This document shows positions 1 through 5,432 of a stretch of DNA of 5,432 bases, piece after piece (the stretch's first letter is position 1; every line of letters starts with the position of its first letter). The notes beneath the pieces are model-generated. The model was given only the letters and a program-made list of their open reading frames with translations, did not search any database and was not told where the DNA came from. This DNA comes from DUPQ01 sp022706885. Lineage in GTDB: Bacteria; Bacillota; Clostridia; DUPQ01. A program made the position numbers and the translations under genes. Location: the NCBI GenBank assembly GCA_022706885.1, contig JAKJBR010000057.1:1-5432 (forward strand), written 5' to 3'.

Positions 1-47
1 CTGCAAGAAGAGGATTTTTTAATTTTAACGGAGGATTGAAATTATGA
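1..47 (+). other. 5' flank, possibly the tail of an unseen upstream gene
   Basis: No promoter is visible before the first gene, and all three + frames are open from base 1 to a nearby stop, so an upstream gene may end here. Frame 1 would end in LILTED with TGA at 37-39, 4 bases before the next ATG. Frame 2 would end in KKRIF with TAA at 20-22. Frame 3 would end in GGLKL with TGA at 45-47, giving an ATGA overlap with the next start. The tight packing of the other genes favours the frame 1 or frame 3 ending, but twelve to fourteen codons cannot be assigned to any family. Confidence 0.3.
29..34 (+). promoter_or_regulatory. Ribosome binding site of the tandem DUF4430/SLH gene
   Basis: CGGAGG lies 9 bases before the ATG at 44. 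It fixes this start over the in-frame methionines at residues 7 and 10, which would cut into the signal peptide. Confidence 0.85.
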
Positions 48-1873
48 GAAGAAGTACAAAGATGATCTGCATGATAGTAATAACGGCATTACTTATTGCA
101 ATGACACCTGCAGTATTCGCTGCACAGGCGGAATATGCATACATACGCATAGAAGGATATGAAGGCACTTTAGTGGAAAAGACAGCGGTGCCTTTGAACA
201 GGTTTGACCTGAAGTCCTACGGAGTTACCGAAGAGCCTTCAGATTATACTGTGCTTCATGCGGTAATATATGCTTTGAAGGAAAAAGGACATGACCCGTC
301 CAAAGCAAAGGTCTTGGAAGCAAACGGCGGTTCCTACATTTCTTCGGTACTGGGGCTTAAAGCCGAAGGAAATGCCGGTTGGATGTATGTTCTGAACGAT
401 GAATCGTCATGGAATTCCGTAAAGGACCAGAAGCTGGAAAAAGATGATTATGTAGTTCTCTACTATATCAAAGACTGGATGAACTGCTCCTATTCCACAT
501 TCGGTGTAGCGGACGAGTATGAAGTTGACGCATTTACCACAGTAAAGCTCAACCTTAAGCATCAGGTAACCGACCCCGTTACATGGGCTGCTTCTAATGA
601 GAATCTTGCAGGAGCGGTTATAACGGTGGACGGAAAGAAGACCGATGCGGTAACGGATGAATTCGGCAATGCCTACCTTACATTCAAAGATAAAGGTACA
701 CATGTAATATCCGCCGAGAAATATGTTGACGGTATAAACACCATCTCCCGCTCCTATGCATACATAGATGTGCAGGGTAAAGGTGTGGCTGTAAACATAT
801 ATACAACCGATAGGACCTACAGAGCGTGTGTGGAGCCTAAAGGGTTTGATCTTGCAAAATACGATGCATCATCGGAGTGTGAGTTTTCCGCTTTACATGC
901 CATAATTGCGGCACTCAACAGTAACGGTTTTGATGCAGCCGATCCTAAAATTGCTAATTACAACAAGGGTTCTTTTATATCCGCATTGGCGGGAGTGGAA
1001 GCCTCGGGCAATTCCGCATGGATGTATACGGTAAATAACCAAACATCCTGGTTTGCGGTAAATGAACAGCCGCTGACTGACGGAGATGTTCTGGATATTT
1101 ATCTTTTGAACGATTGGGCAACCGATACCTATTCTTACTTTGATATGACAAGCATAAAAGTCCAAGGCGGTGAGAATATACGAGTGAGATTGTATCGCCA
1201 TGTACTGGATTTTGTCACATGGGAAACATCGGTTCATCCTTATGCAAACTGTGAGATAACGGTAAACGGACGTAAAGCGGGATATGTAACCGATAACGAC
1301 GGATATGTAAATCTTAAGTTTAACAAAAAAGACATTTATGAAATATCCGTATTGCCCAAGGAAGACAATATTTCCAGAGCATCGGTGACCGTTGAAGTAA
1401 CAAATGACAGCGATATATCTTTGGAGCAATACAACGATTACAAGGAAGTAACCGATAAGTACTTAACATACATGGAAAAGGCGGTAGGTAAATATATCAT
1501 GAACGGGGATCAGGATAATAATCTGAGACCTGCCGATGAAATTACCAAAGCGGAATTCCTTACAATGCTCGTACGTGCATCCAAACTGGACGTACCGGGT
1601 AAATACAGGAAGAGATATACCGATGTCGTTGCAGGCAACTGGTTCGGAAGTTTTGCTCAAGCGGTATTCAGATACGGTCTGGCAAAGCATGATAAAGGAT
1701 TCCTTTATCCCGATGCCGCTGTTTCATCGGATATTGCGCTATATGCTTTGAATACGGCATTTGCATCGGATGCCGCTTTGAGTGATGCACAGAAAGCGGT
1801 ATTTGCTGAAGGTTTAACGCGAGAAGAAGCTGCCTACCTGATAATAAGCTATATGGAGGCTACAGGCAGATAA
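44..1873 (+). CDS. Secreted SLH-anchored protein with two DUF4430 + Ig-like units
   Basis: This is a 609-residue exported surface protein. Residues 1-26 or 1-29 form a signal peptide: RR..K start, hydrophobic core, cleavage after VFA or AQA. Two homologous units follow. Unit 1 (about 30-247) and unit 2 (about 248-455) each consist of a DUF4430 domain, the fold of the intrinsic factor/transcobalamin beta domain, with the hallmarks GWMYVLN (112-118) and AWMYTVN (325-331). Each DUF4430 is followed by a small beta-sandwich (Ig-like or carboxypeptidase-regulatory-like) with ITVDGK..AVTD and ITVNGR..YVTD motifs. The C-terminus (about 459-605) holds SLH repeats that bind secondary wall polymer: the first with NLRPADEITKAE, a divergent second, and a third reduced to GLTREEAA. 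No catalytic motif is seen, so the likely role is ligand binding at the wall, inferred from fold and neighbours to be a cobamide or similar compound. The stop directly abuts the next ATG. Domain calls are firm; the ligand is not. Confidence 0.88.
   Translation: MRRSTKMICMIVITALLIAMTPAVFAAQAEYAYIRIEGYEGTLVEKTAVPLNRFDLKSYGVTEEPSDYTVLHAVIYALKEKGHDPSKAKVLEANGGSYISSVLGLKAEGNAGWMYVLNDESSWNSVKDQKLEKDDYVVLYYIKDWMNCSYSTFGVADEYEVDAFTTVKLNLKHQVTDPVTWAASNENLAGAVITVDGKKTDAVTDEFGNAYLTFKDKGTHVISAEKYVDGINTISRSYAYIDVQGKGVAVNIYTTDRTYRACVEPKGFDLAKYDASSECEFSALHAIIAALNSNGFDAADPKIANYNKGSFISALAGVEASGNSAWMYTVNNQTSWFAVNEQPLTDGDVLDIYLLNDWATDTYSYFDMTSIKVQGGENIRVRLYRHVLDFVTWETSVHPYANCEITVNGRKAGYVTDNDGYVNLKFNKKDIYEISVLPKEDNISRASVTVEVTNDSDISLEQYNDYKEVTDKYLTYMEKAVGKYIMNGDQDNNLRPADEITKAEFLTMLVRASKLDVPGKYRKRYTDVVAGNWFGSFAQAVFRYGLAKHDKGFLYPDAAVSSDIALYALNTAFASDAALSDAQKAVFAEGLTREEAAYLIISYMEATGR
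131..1408 (+). repeat. Internal duplication: two DUF4430 + Ig-like units
   Basis: The encoded halves 131-784 and 785-1408 align along their whole length. Shared landmarks in order are LHAVIYAL / LHAIIAAL, GSYISSVLGL / GSFISALAGV, WMYVLNDESSW / WMYTVNNQTSW, DPVTWAAS / DFVTWETS and the ITVDGK / ITVNGR sandwich. The similarity is at protein level. The DNA copies are well diverged, so this is an old duplication rather than a recent repeat. Confidence 0.85.
1418..1858 (+). other. SLH anchor region of the first gene
   Basis: It encodes residues 459-605. SLH1 carries NGDQDNNLRP and TKAE (501-504). SLH2 begins RYTDV..NWF and has FLYPDAAVSSD where TRAE is expected. Only the end of SLH3 is present, with TREE (592-595). 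SLH trimers bind pyruvylated wall polymers through such T-R/K-x-E motifs. Here motifs 1 and 3 look usable and motif 2 does not. Confidence 0.75.
1855..1859 (+). promoter_or_regulatory. Distant ribosome binding site of the alpha/alpha-toroid gene
   Basis: GGAGG sits 14 bases before the ATG at 1874, longer than the 9 bases seen at the first and third genes. Because the upstream stop codon abuts this ATG, translation may rely partly on re-initiation by terminating ribosomes. Confidence 0.6.
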
Positions 1874-3280
1874 ATGAGAAAGGCTCTGACTGTGATATTG
1901 GCTGTATGCATTTTGCTGAGCACTGTCAGTGTAAGTGCTTCAGAAGATGTGTATGTAAAAATATCACAGTTATACCTTGAAAAAACGGCTCTTTCCGTAT
2001 GGGAAGCTCTCGGACTTTCACTGAACGGTTATAGAATACCGGACTCATATTATGCGACATTAAAAGAAGATATTGTGAGCAGAAACGGAGTCTACAGGAC
2101 ATCTTTGGAGTATGCCAAGATAATAATCCTTTTAAAGCAGGGCGGAAAGAATCCCAAGGATTTTCACGGATATAACCTTGTTTCACTGCTTCAGTCATTC
2201 AAGAACATAGATAAATCGGGAATAAACGGCGTTATTTTCACCATTTTCGCATTGAACGACATACAATCGGAAAGTAATGCGATATGGACAAAAGATAATC
2301 TGCTTCCTCTGCTTTTGGAATATCAAAATGAAGATGGAGGTTTTCCGTTGGTAAAAGGGTGGGGTTCGGATAATGATTTAACTGCAATGGCTGTGTCCGC
2401 ACTGGCATATTATCCAGACAATAAGCAGGCAAAAGAAGCCATGGATAAGGCTTTATCCTATTTGAGCGGTAAACTGGACAATGACGGATTTATGTATTAT
2501 CAGAACTCCGACAGTTCGGAAATTCTTTCTCAGATTATTATTGCATTAAGTACCGCCGGCATTTCCTTGAACGATAGCAGATTTGTTCGTAACAACAAGA
2601 CACTGTATGATACTTTGATTGAAAAATATATGACAAAAGATTTTCGTTTCAGGCATAGTATTTCACAGGAGGCCAACGACATGGCAACCGAACAGGCTTA
2701 TTTAGCCTTAAGTGCGATTAAAACCGGTTATGTGTATGCAAAGAAAGAAAAGACTATTGTACCGAATCCGACCCCATCACCTTCACCGACTGCATCTTCA
2801 ACAGTACCGCCGGAAATTATCCATGAACCGACAGATCCGGATGTTGCAAAGAAGACGGGATTTTCCGATGAGGAAAGAATTTCAAAGCGGTATTATAGCG
2901 ATGTTTTGACAGCATATACTGAAAAACTGGTTGTAGGTGACGGAAGCAATTTGCGACCTTTAGATAATCTTACCCGGGCTGAGGCATGTGCCATTCTGTA
3001 CAATGTTGCACAGTTGGGTATCAATGTTTTCATTCCCAGATTTAAGGATATCGGGAAGGAGAGTTGGTATTCAAAATATGTTATTGCGTGCTATCTTAAC
3101 GGAATAATGTTCGGGGCGGATGAAGTATGTTTTGAGCCCGACTCATATATAACGGTTTTTGAACTGACCGAAAGTATTAACAGGATGTCCGGAACGGATG
3201 TAGTGTATGATGACGGTTTTATAACAAGAGAAGCAGCTATATCATTGATAGTGAGGATTTTTTACGGAGGTTTTGATTAA
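1874..3280 (+). CDS. Secreted SLH-anchored alpha/alpha-toroid protein (prenyltransferase-like repeats)
   Basis: This is a 468-residue exported wall protein. The signal peptide covers residues 1-22 (cleavage after SVSA). Residues about 30-287 form a helical repeat domain of the alpha/alpha-toroid type. Diagnostic strings are QNEDGGF (151-157), SDNDLTAMAVSALA (165-178), DNDGFMYY (202-209) and NDMATEQAYLALSAI (268-282). The last is typical of bacterial proteins that also carry DUF4430. There is no DxDD cyclase motif and no GCGEQ thioester motif, so it is probably a non-enzymatic binding domain. The same fold forms the alpha domain of intrinsic factor/transcobalamin. A Pro/Thr/Ser linker (297-320) leads to SLH repeats: SLH1 with TRAE (367-370), SLH2 with TVFE (427-430) and a shortened third with TREA (451-454). 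The stop overlaps the lipoprotein start by one base. I infer that it works with the neighbouring DUF4430 proteins as the missing half of a two-domain carrier. The ligand is unproven. Confidence 0.85.
   Translation: MRKALTVILAVCILLSTVSVSASEDVYVKISQLYLEKTALSVWEALGLSLNGYRIPDSYYATLKEDIVSRNGVYRTSLEYAKIIILLKQGGKNPKDFHGYNLVSLLQSFKNIDKSGINGVIFTIFALNDIQSESNAIWTKDNLLPLLLEYQNEDGGFPLVKGWGSDNDLTAMAVSALAYYPDNKQAKEAMDKALSYLSGKLDNDGFMYYQNSDSSEILSQIIIALSTAGISLNDSRFVRNNKTLYDTLIEKYMTKDFRFRHSISQEANDMATEQAYLALSAIKTGYVYAKKEKTIVPNPTPSPSPTASSTVPPEIIHEPTDPDVAKKTGFSDEERISKRYYSDVLTAYTEKLVVGDGSNLRPLDNLTRAEACAILYNVAQLGINVFIPRFKDIGKESWYSKYVIACYLNGIMFGADEVCFEPDSYITVFELTESINRMSGTDVVYDDGFITREAAISLIVRIFYGGFD
2762..2833 (+). 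other. Pro/Thr/Ser-rich linker segment
   Basis: It encodes residues 297-320 with a PTPSPSPT core. This is a flexible, low-complexity wall spacer between the toroid and the SLH anchor, common in clostridial surface proteins. The tandem DUF4430 protein has no such linker. Confidence 0.8.
2882..3277 (+). other. SLH anchor region of the second gene
   Basis: It encodes residues 337-468. SLH1 has VGDGSNLRPLDNLTRAE. SLH2 has RFKDIGKESWYSKY, NGIMFGAD and ITVFE. The third repeat is reduced to GFITREAAISLIV at the extreme C-terminus. The pattern of two repeats plus a truncated third matches the first gene. Confidence 0.78.
3265..3270 (+). promoter_or_regulatory. Ribosome binding site of the DUF4430 lipoprotein gene
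   Basis: CGGAGG lies 9 bases before the ATG at 3280, inside the last codons of the upstream gene (it encodes the Gly-Gly near that C-terminus). It supports this start and the TAATG junction. Confidence 0.85.
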
Positions 3281-3684
3281 TGAAACGTGCGGTATATATT
3301 ATTTTTTTATTATGCTTAATATTTGTCTTAATAACCGGTTGCACAAAGGATACCGATGTTTCGGAAGGGTATGTATACGTGACCATAGATGCAACCAAAG
3401 CGGATAAAGGAATAATCTTGTCGGAATATGCGGTAAGTCTGAAAGAAGGCACGACGGTATTTGATATTACCTTTGCGGCATGTAAAGATAACGGGATTCT
3501 GATGTCCTCCAGAGGAACGGTAGTTACCCGTTATATTGAAGGGATTGCCGATTTATATGAATTTGATTTAGGACCTGCCAGCGGTTGGGTGTATTATGTG
3601 AATGACGTATCGGCAACTATAGGCTGCGGTTTATATGAAATAAAAGAAGGGGATAAAATAAGGTGGGAATACATAATAGAATGA
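3280..3684 (+). CDS. DUF4430-domain lipoprotein (transcobalamin beta-domain-like)
   Basis: This is a 134-residue precursor. A hydrophobic signal peptide ends in the lipobox LITGC with the lipidated cysteine at residue 21, so the mature protein of about 114 residues should sit on the outer face of the membrane. Almost all of it is one DUF4430 domain: YVYVTIDA (31-38), TVFDITFAACKDNG (59-72), the hallmark SGWVYYVND (101-109) and the closing EGDKIRWEYI (123-132), which strongly resembles other bacterial members. Mature cysteines 68 and 116 could pair, but this is not shown. The gene is coupled on both sides: its ATG overlaps the upstream stop by one base and its TGA overlaps the EcfT start. That position suggests it is the membrane-proximal binding protein for the following ECF transporter. 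Family and lipidation are clear; cobamide binding is inference. Confidence 0.88.
   Translation: MKRAVYIIFLLCLIFVLITGCTKDTDVSEGYVYVTIDATKADKGIILSEYAVSLKEGTTVFDITFAACKDNGILMSSRGTVVTRYIEGIADLYEFDLGPASGWVYYVNDVSATIGCGLYEIKEGDKIRWEYIIE
3660..3667 (+). promoter_or_regulatory. Shine-Dalgarno-like site at the EcfT start
   Basis: AAGGTGGG ends 13 bases before the ATG at 3681. An in-frame GTG at 3663 lies inside it and has its own weaker candidate, AGAAGGGG (3645-3652), 10 bases upstream. The ATG is preferred because it gives the ATGA overlap and an N-terminus of the usual family length, but the GTG start (6 residues longer) is not excluded. Confidence 0.5.
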
Positions 3685-4574
3685 CAAGTCCGTTCGGTAT
3701 ATCTCATCCGTTTACACTGTTGATGTACTATACGGCTTTATTTTCCTGCATATTTATATTCAGAAATCCCGTCTTCATCCTGTTTCTTTTTATAGCGTGT
3801 TGTCTTATGGCGATTTACTATGCCGGAGCGGATAGCTTCTTTAAGTCAATGAAATGGATAGCTCTGATAGGCGTTGCGGTTCTTGTTCTTAACGCGTTGC
3901 TTGTCCACAGGGGCAGTACAGTCTTATTCTTTCTTTTCAAAAATCCGGTAACAAAAGAAGCATTGATATACGGAGTGTACAACATGCTTATGCTCATGTC
4001 GGTAATGGCCGCATTTATATCCTTTAATGTATTACTGGACAGCCCTAAGTTTTTGTACCTTTTTTCCGGTATACTGCCTAAACTGTCTTTTGTTTTTGAT
4101 ATGGCTTTGCGGTATATTCCTTTATTCAGAAAGAGAGCATCCGACCTTGCCGCGATCCGGTCGGTAAACTCCGACAGGGAGCATATGACTTTTATACAAA
4201 AGATTAAAACATACGGTATATACTTAAAAGCTCTGACCGCCTGGAATTTGGAAGAGGGTATGGAAACGGCGTTGAGTCTAAAAGTCAAAAACTACGGCAC
4301 GCATAATAAAGTGCATTATGCAAAATACCGCTGTACTTTAAGAGATATTTTTCTGTCGTCGGTATTTGTTCTTTTTACTTTATTTGTGTTCATAGCGGCA
4401 ATTTCGGGGCATACAGGATTTACCTATTATCCCGTTACCGATTCCGTTAATATTAAGGATTTCGGCATTGTACTGTTTATTACCATGATATCGGTTATTT
4501 ATCTGCCTTTCATAACAGAAGGTATTGCATATGTAAAGAGAGGATTTATTAAGTTATGGCTTCAAAAGCGCTGA
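3681..4574 (+). CDS. ecfT: ECF transporter transmembrane component (EcfT/CbiQ family)
   Basis: This is a 297-residue membrane protein that couples the ATPases to a substrate-binding S component in energy-coupling-factor importers. Hydrophobic segments lie near residues 12-47 (two), 57-76, 98-120, 223-244 and 260-279. Family marks are the N-terminal ISHPFTLLMYY..FRNPVF, the motif ALRYIPLF (142-149) at the start of the cytoplasmic coupling helices, and NLEEGMETALSLKVKNYG (189-206), the equivalent of the second coupling helix. Both Ala-Arg-Gly-type coupling motifs are altered: the first region reads AAIRSVNSD and the second KVKNYG where ARGYG is usual. The start at 3681 overlaps the lipoprotein stop as ATGA; a GTG at 3663 would add six residues. 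The gene overlaps the next by 19 bases. There is no CbiM or CbiN nearby, so this is not the classic cobalt importer arrangement. Confidence 0.88.
   Translation: MTSPFGISHPFTLLMYYTALFSCIFIFRNPVFILFLFIACCLMAIYYAGADSFFKSMKWIALIGVAVLVLNALLVHRGSTVLFFLFKNPVTKEALIYGVYNMLMLMSVMAAFISFNVLLDSPKFLYLFSGILPKLSFVFDMALRYIPLFRKRASDLAAIRSVNSDREHMTFIQKIKTYGIYLKALTAWNLEEGMETALSLKVKNYGTHNKVHYAKYRCTLRDIFLSSVFVLFTLFVFIAAISGHTGFTYYPVTDSVNIKDFGIVLFITMISVIYLPFITEGIAYVKRGFIKLWLQKR
4537..4544 (+). promoter_or_regulatory. Ribosome binding site of the ECF ATPase gene
   Basis: AGAGAGGA lies 11 bases before the ATG at 4556, inside the EcfT coding region. It supports this start and the 19-base overlap over the later methionines at residues 12 and 21. 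Confidence 0.65.
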
Positions 4575-5432
4575 TAAGCATTAAAAATATGGGATTCACA
4601 TATGAAAACTATGCCATGGGTAAGACGGTTAATAAGGTAGCTCTTACCGATATTAACCTGGATATATATGAAGGCGAAATACTTCTTATCATGGGGCCTT
4701 CCGGTTGCGGAAAGACCACTCTGCTTCGAAGTCTGAAAAAAGAAGCCGTTCCTTACGGAATTTCCACAGGTAAAGTGGAAAGCGCGACCGACAGCAGTAA
4801 AATCTCCATAGTGTTTTCCAATCCCGAAACTCAACTGGTCACCACAACGGTGTTAAGCGATCTGGCATTGACGATGGAGAACCTAGGCTATGATGCCTAT
4901 ACTCAGAAGAAGCGAATGAGTGAAACGGTAAGCTATTTCGGTATAGAAGATATTTTGCACAGGCATCCCGACACATTATCCGGCGGGCAGAAGCAGATAG
5001 TATCTCTTTGCTCACAGTTAATGGTGCATCCGGAAATATTGCTTCTTGATGAACCCATAAGTCAGCTGGATCCCATCTCCGCTCTGGAGTTTACCGATAT
5101 TTTGCGTAGATTGAATGAAGAGATCGGTATTACCATAGTTATGACCGAACACAGACCCGACGATGTAATATCGTTGGCAAACAGGGTTGTATATATGGAA
5201 GATTCCCGTATACTGTTTCAGGGACAATCGCGTGAGGTGCTTAAAAAACTTTGGGAAACCGGCAAAGAGAGAGTGAGAGATTTTTTACCCGTAGTTTCAA
5301 AGTGCTCGCTGCTCATTGATAAAGAGAGACCGGCCTGCATAACATCAAAAGAATTGAATTTTATGGTGCGGGATTATTTACCGATAAAGAAGGCTCAAAA
5401 GGAGAATGATGATATTTCCTTTAAAATGTCTG
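4556..5432 (+). CDS. ecfA: ECF transporter ATP-binding protein, 3' end outside window
   Basis: 292 codons are visible without a stop. The first ABC domain (about 6-235) is complete: aromatic A-loop residue Y16, Walker A GPSGCGKTT (47-55), Q-loop Q93 in NPETQL, signature LSGGQ (141-145), Walker B ILLLDEP (161-167, catalytic E166), D-loop SQLDP and switch histidine H199 in TEHR. The NPETQ Q-loop and the TEHR stretch are typical of the ECF/CbiO class. It should power the EcfT partner encoded just upstream, with which it overlaps by 19 bases. Single-domain EcfA proteins are usually about 270-290 residues. Here residues 240-292 (LPVVSK..., ACITSKELNFMVRDYL) look like the interdomain linker of fused double-ATPase EcfA proteins, so a second ABC domain probably follows beyond the window. 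All catalytic motifs visible are intact. Confidence 0.92.
   Translation, partial: MASKALISIKNMGFTYENYAMGKTVNKVALTDINLDIYEGEILLIMGPSGCGKTTLLRSLKKEAVPYGISTGKVESATDSSKISIVFSNPETQLVTTTVLSDLALTMENLGYDAYTQKKRMSETVSYFGIEDILHRHPDTLSGGQKQIVSLCSQLMVHPEILLLDEPISQLDPISALEFTDILRRLNEEIGITIVMTEHRPDDVISLANRVVYMEDSRILFQGQSREVLKKLWETGKERVRDFLPVVSKCSLLIDKERPACITSKELNFMVRDYLPIKKAQKENDDISFKMS

Noticed and set aside
165..178. Possible enzymatic terpene cyclase or thioester function for the toroid protein (protein residues 165-178)
   Set aside because: SDNDLTA is the usual non-catalytic repeat motif. The DxDD acid motif of class II cyclases and the GCGEQ thioester motif are absent, and the protein is exported and wall-anchored.
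724..770. TTGACG ... TATGCA promoter-like pair inside the first gene
   Set aside because: It is a weak match within coding sequence and would give a transcript starting mid-gene; chance matches of this quality are common.
893..1429. 178-codon open frame on the - strand
   Set aside because: It lies wholly inside the first gene, is rich in Cys, Ile, Tyr and Arg in a way typical of antisense translation, and has no recognisable domain. The + strand reading has a signal peptide and known domains.
1536..1751. 71-codon + strand frame inside the SLH region
   Set aside because: It is an alternative frame of the first gene with no domain, and SLH motifs are read in the main frame.
3818..4288. 156-codon open frame on the - strand
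   Set aside because: It is antisense to the clear EcfT gene and shows no recognisable family.
3681..5432. Classic cobalt/nickel importer (CbiMNQO)
   Set aside because: EcfT and the ATPase are of the CbiQ/CbiO superfamily, but no CbiM or CbiN is present and the partners are DUF4430 and toroid proteins, which are not part of metal importers.
1..5432. CRISPR array, insertion sequence, tRNA, rRNA or terminator
   Set aside because: No regular short repeats, terminal inverted repeats with a transposase, RNA gene signatures or hairpin-plus-T-run were seen; the window is coding nearly throughout.

Overview
The window is one gapless, single-direction gene cluster, probably from a Gram-positive Clostridia-type bacterium (Bacillota). 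The clues are S-layer homology (SLH) wall anchors, a lipobox lipoprotein, GGAGG-type ribosome binding sites, moderate-to-low GC with many A/T-ending codons, and an energy-coupling-factor (ECF) type transporter. I cannot name the genus. No RNA gene, insertion sequence, CRISPR array, terminator or promoter could be supported; there are essentially no intergenic bases.

Layout, all on the + strand: (1) 44-1873, a secreted SLH-anchored protein with two tandem DUF4430 + Ig-like units; (2) 1874-3280, a secreted SLH-anchored protein with an alpha/alpha-toroid (prenyltransferase/terpene-cyclase-like repeat) domain; (3) 3280-3684, a small lipoprotein that is a single DUF4430 domain; (4) 3681-4574, an EcfT/CbiQ-type transmembrane component; (5) 4556 to the window end, an ECF-type ABC ATPase that is still open at the edge and probably continues as a fused double ATPase. 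Junctions are abutting (1/2), a 1-base overlap (2/3), a 4-base ATGA overlap (3/4, preferred start) and a 19-base overlap (4/5), which implies one translationally coupled transcript. The promoter must lie upstream, and an unseen upstream gene may end within bases 1-47.

How the genes may work together: DUF4430 is related to the C-terminal beta domain of animal intrinsic factor/transcobalamin, and the alpha/alpha toroid resembles the N-terminal alpha domain of those same cobalamin carriers. The cluster therefore holds both halves of a transcobalamin-like fold on separate, differently anchored proteins (two on the wall, one on the membrane), joined to an ECF importer. The inference is a surface capture-and-relay uptake system for a scarce, bulky micronutrient. 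A cobamide is the leading guess, but no residue seen here proves the substrate. The substrate-specific S component is not in the window.
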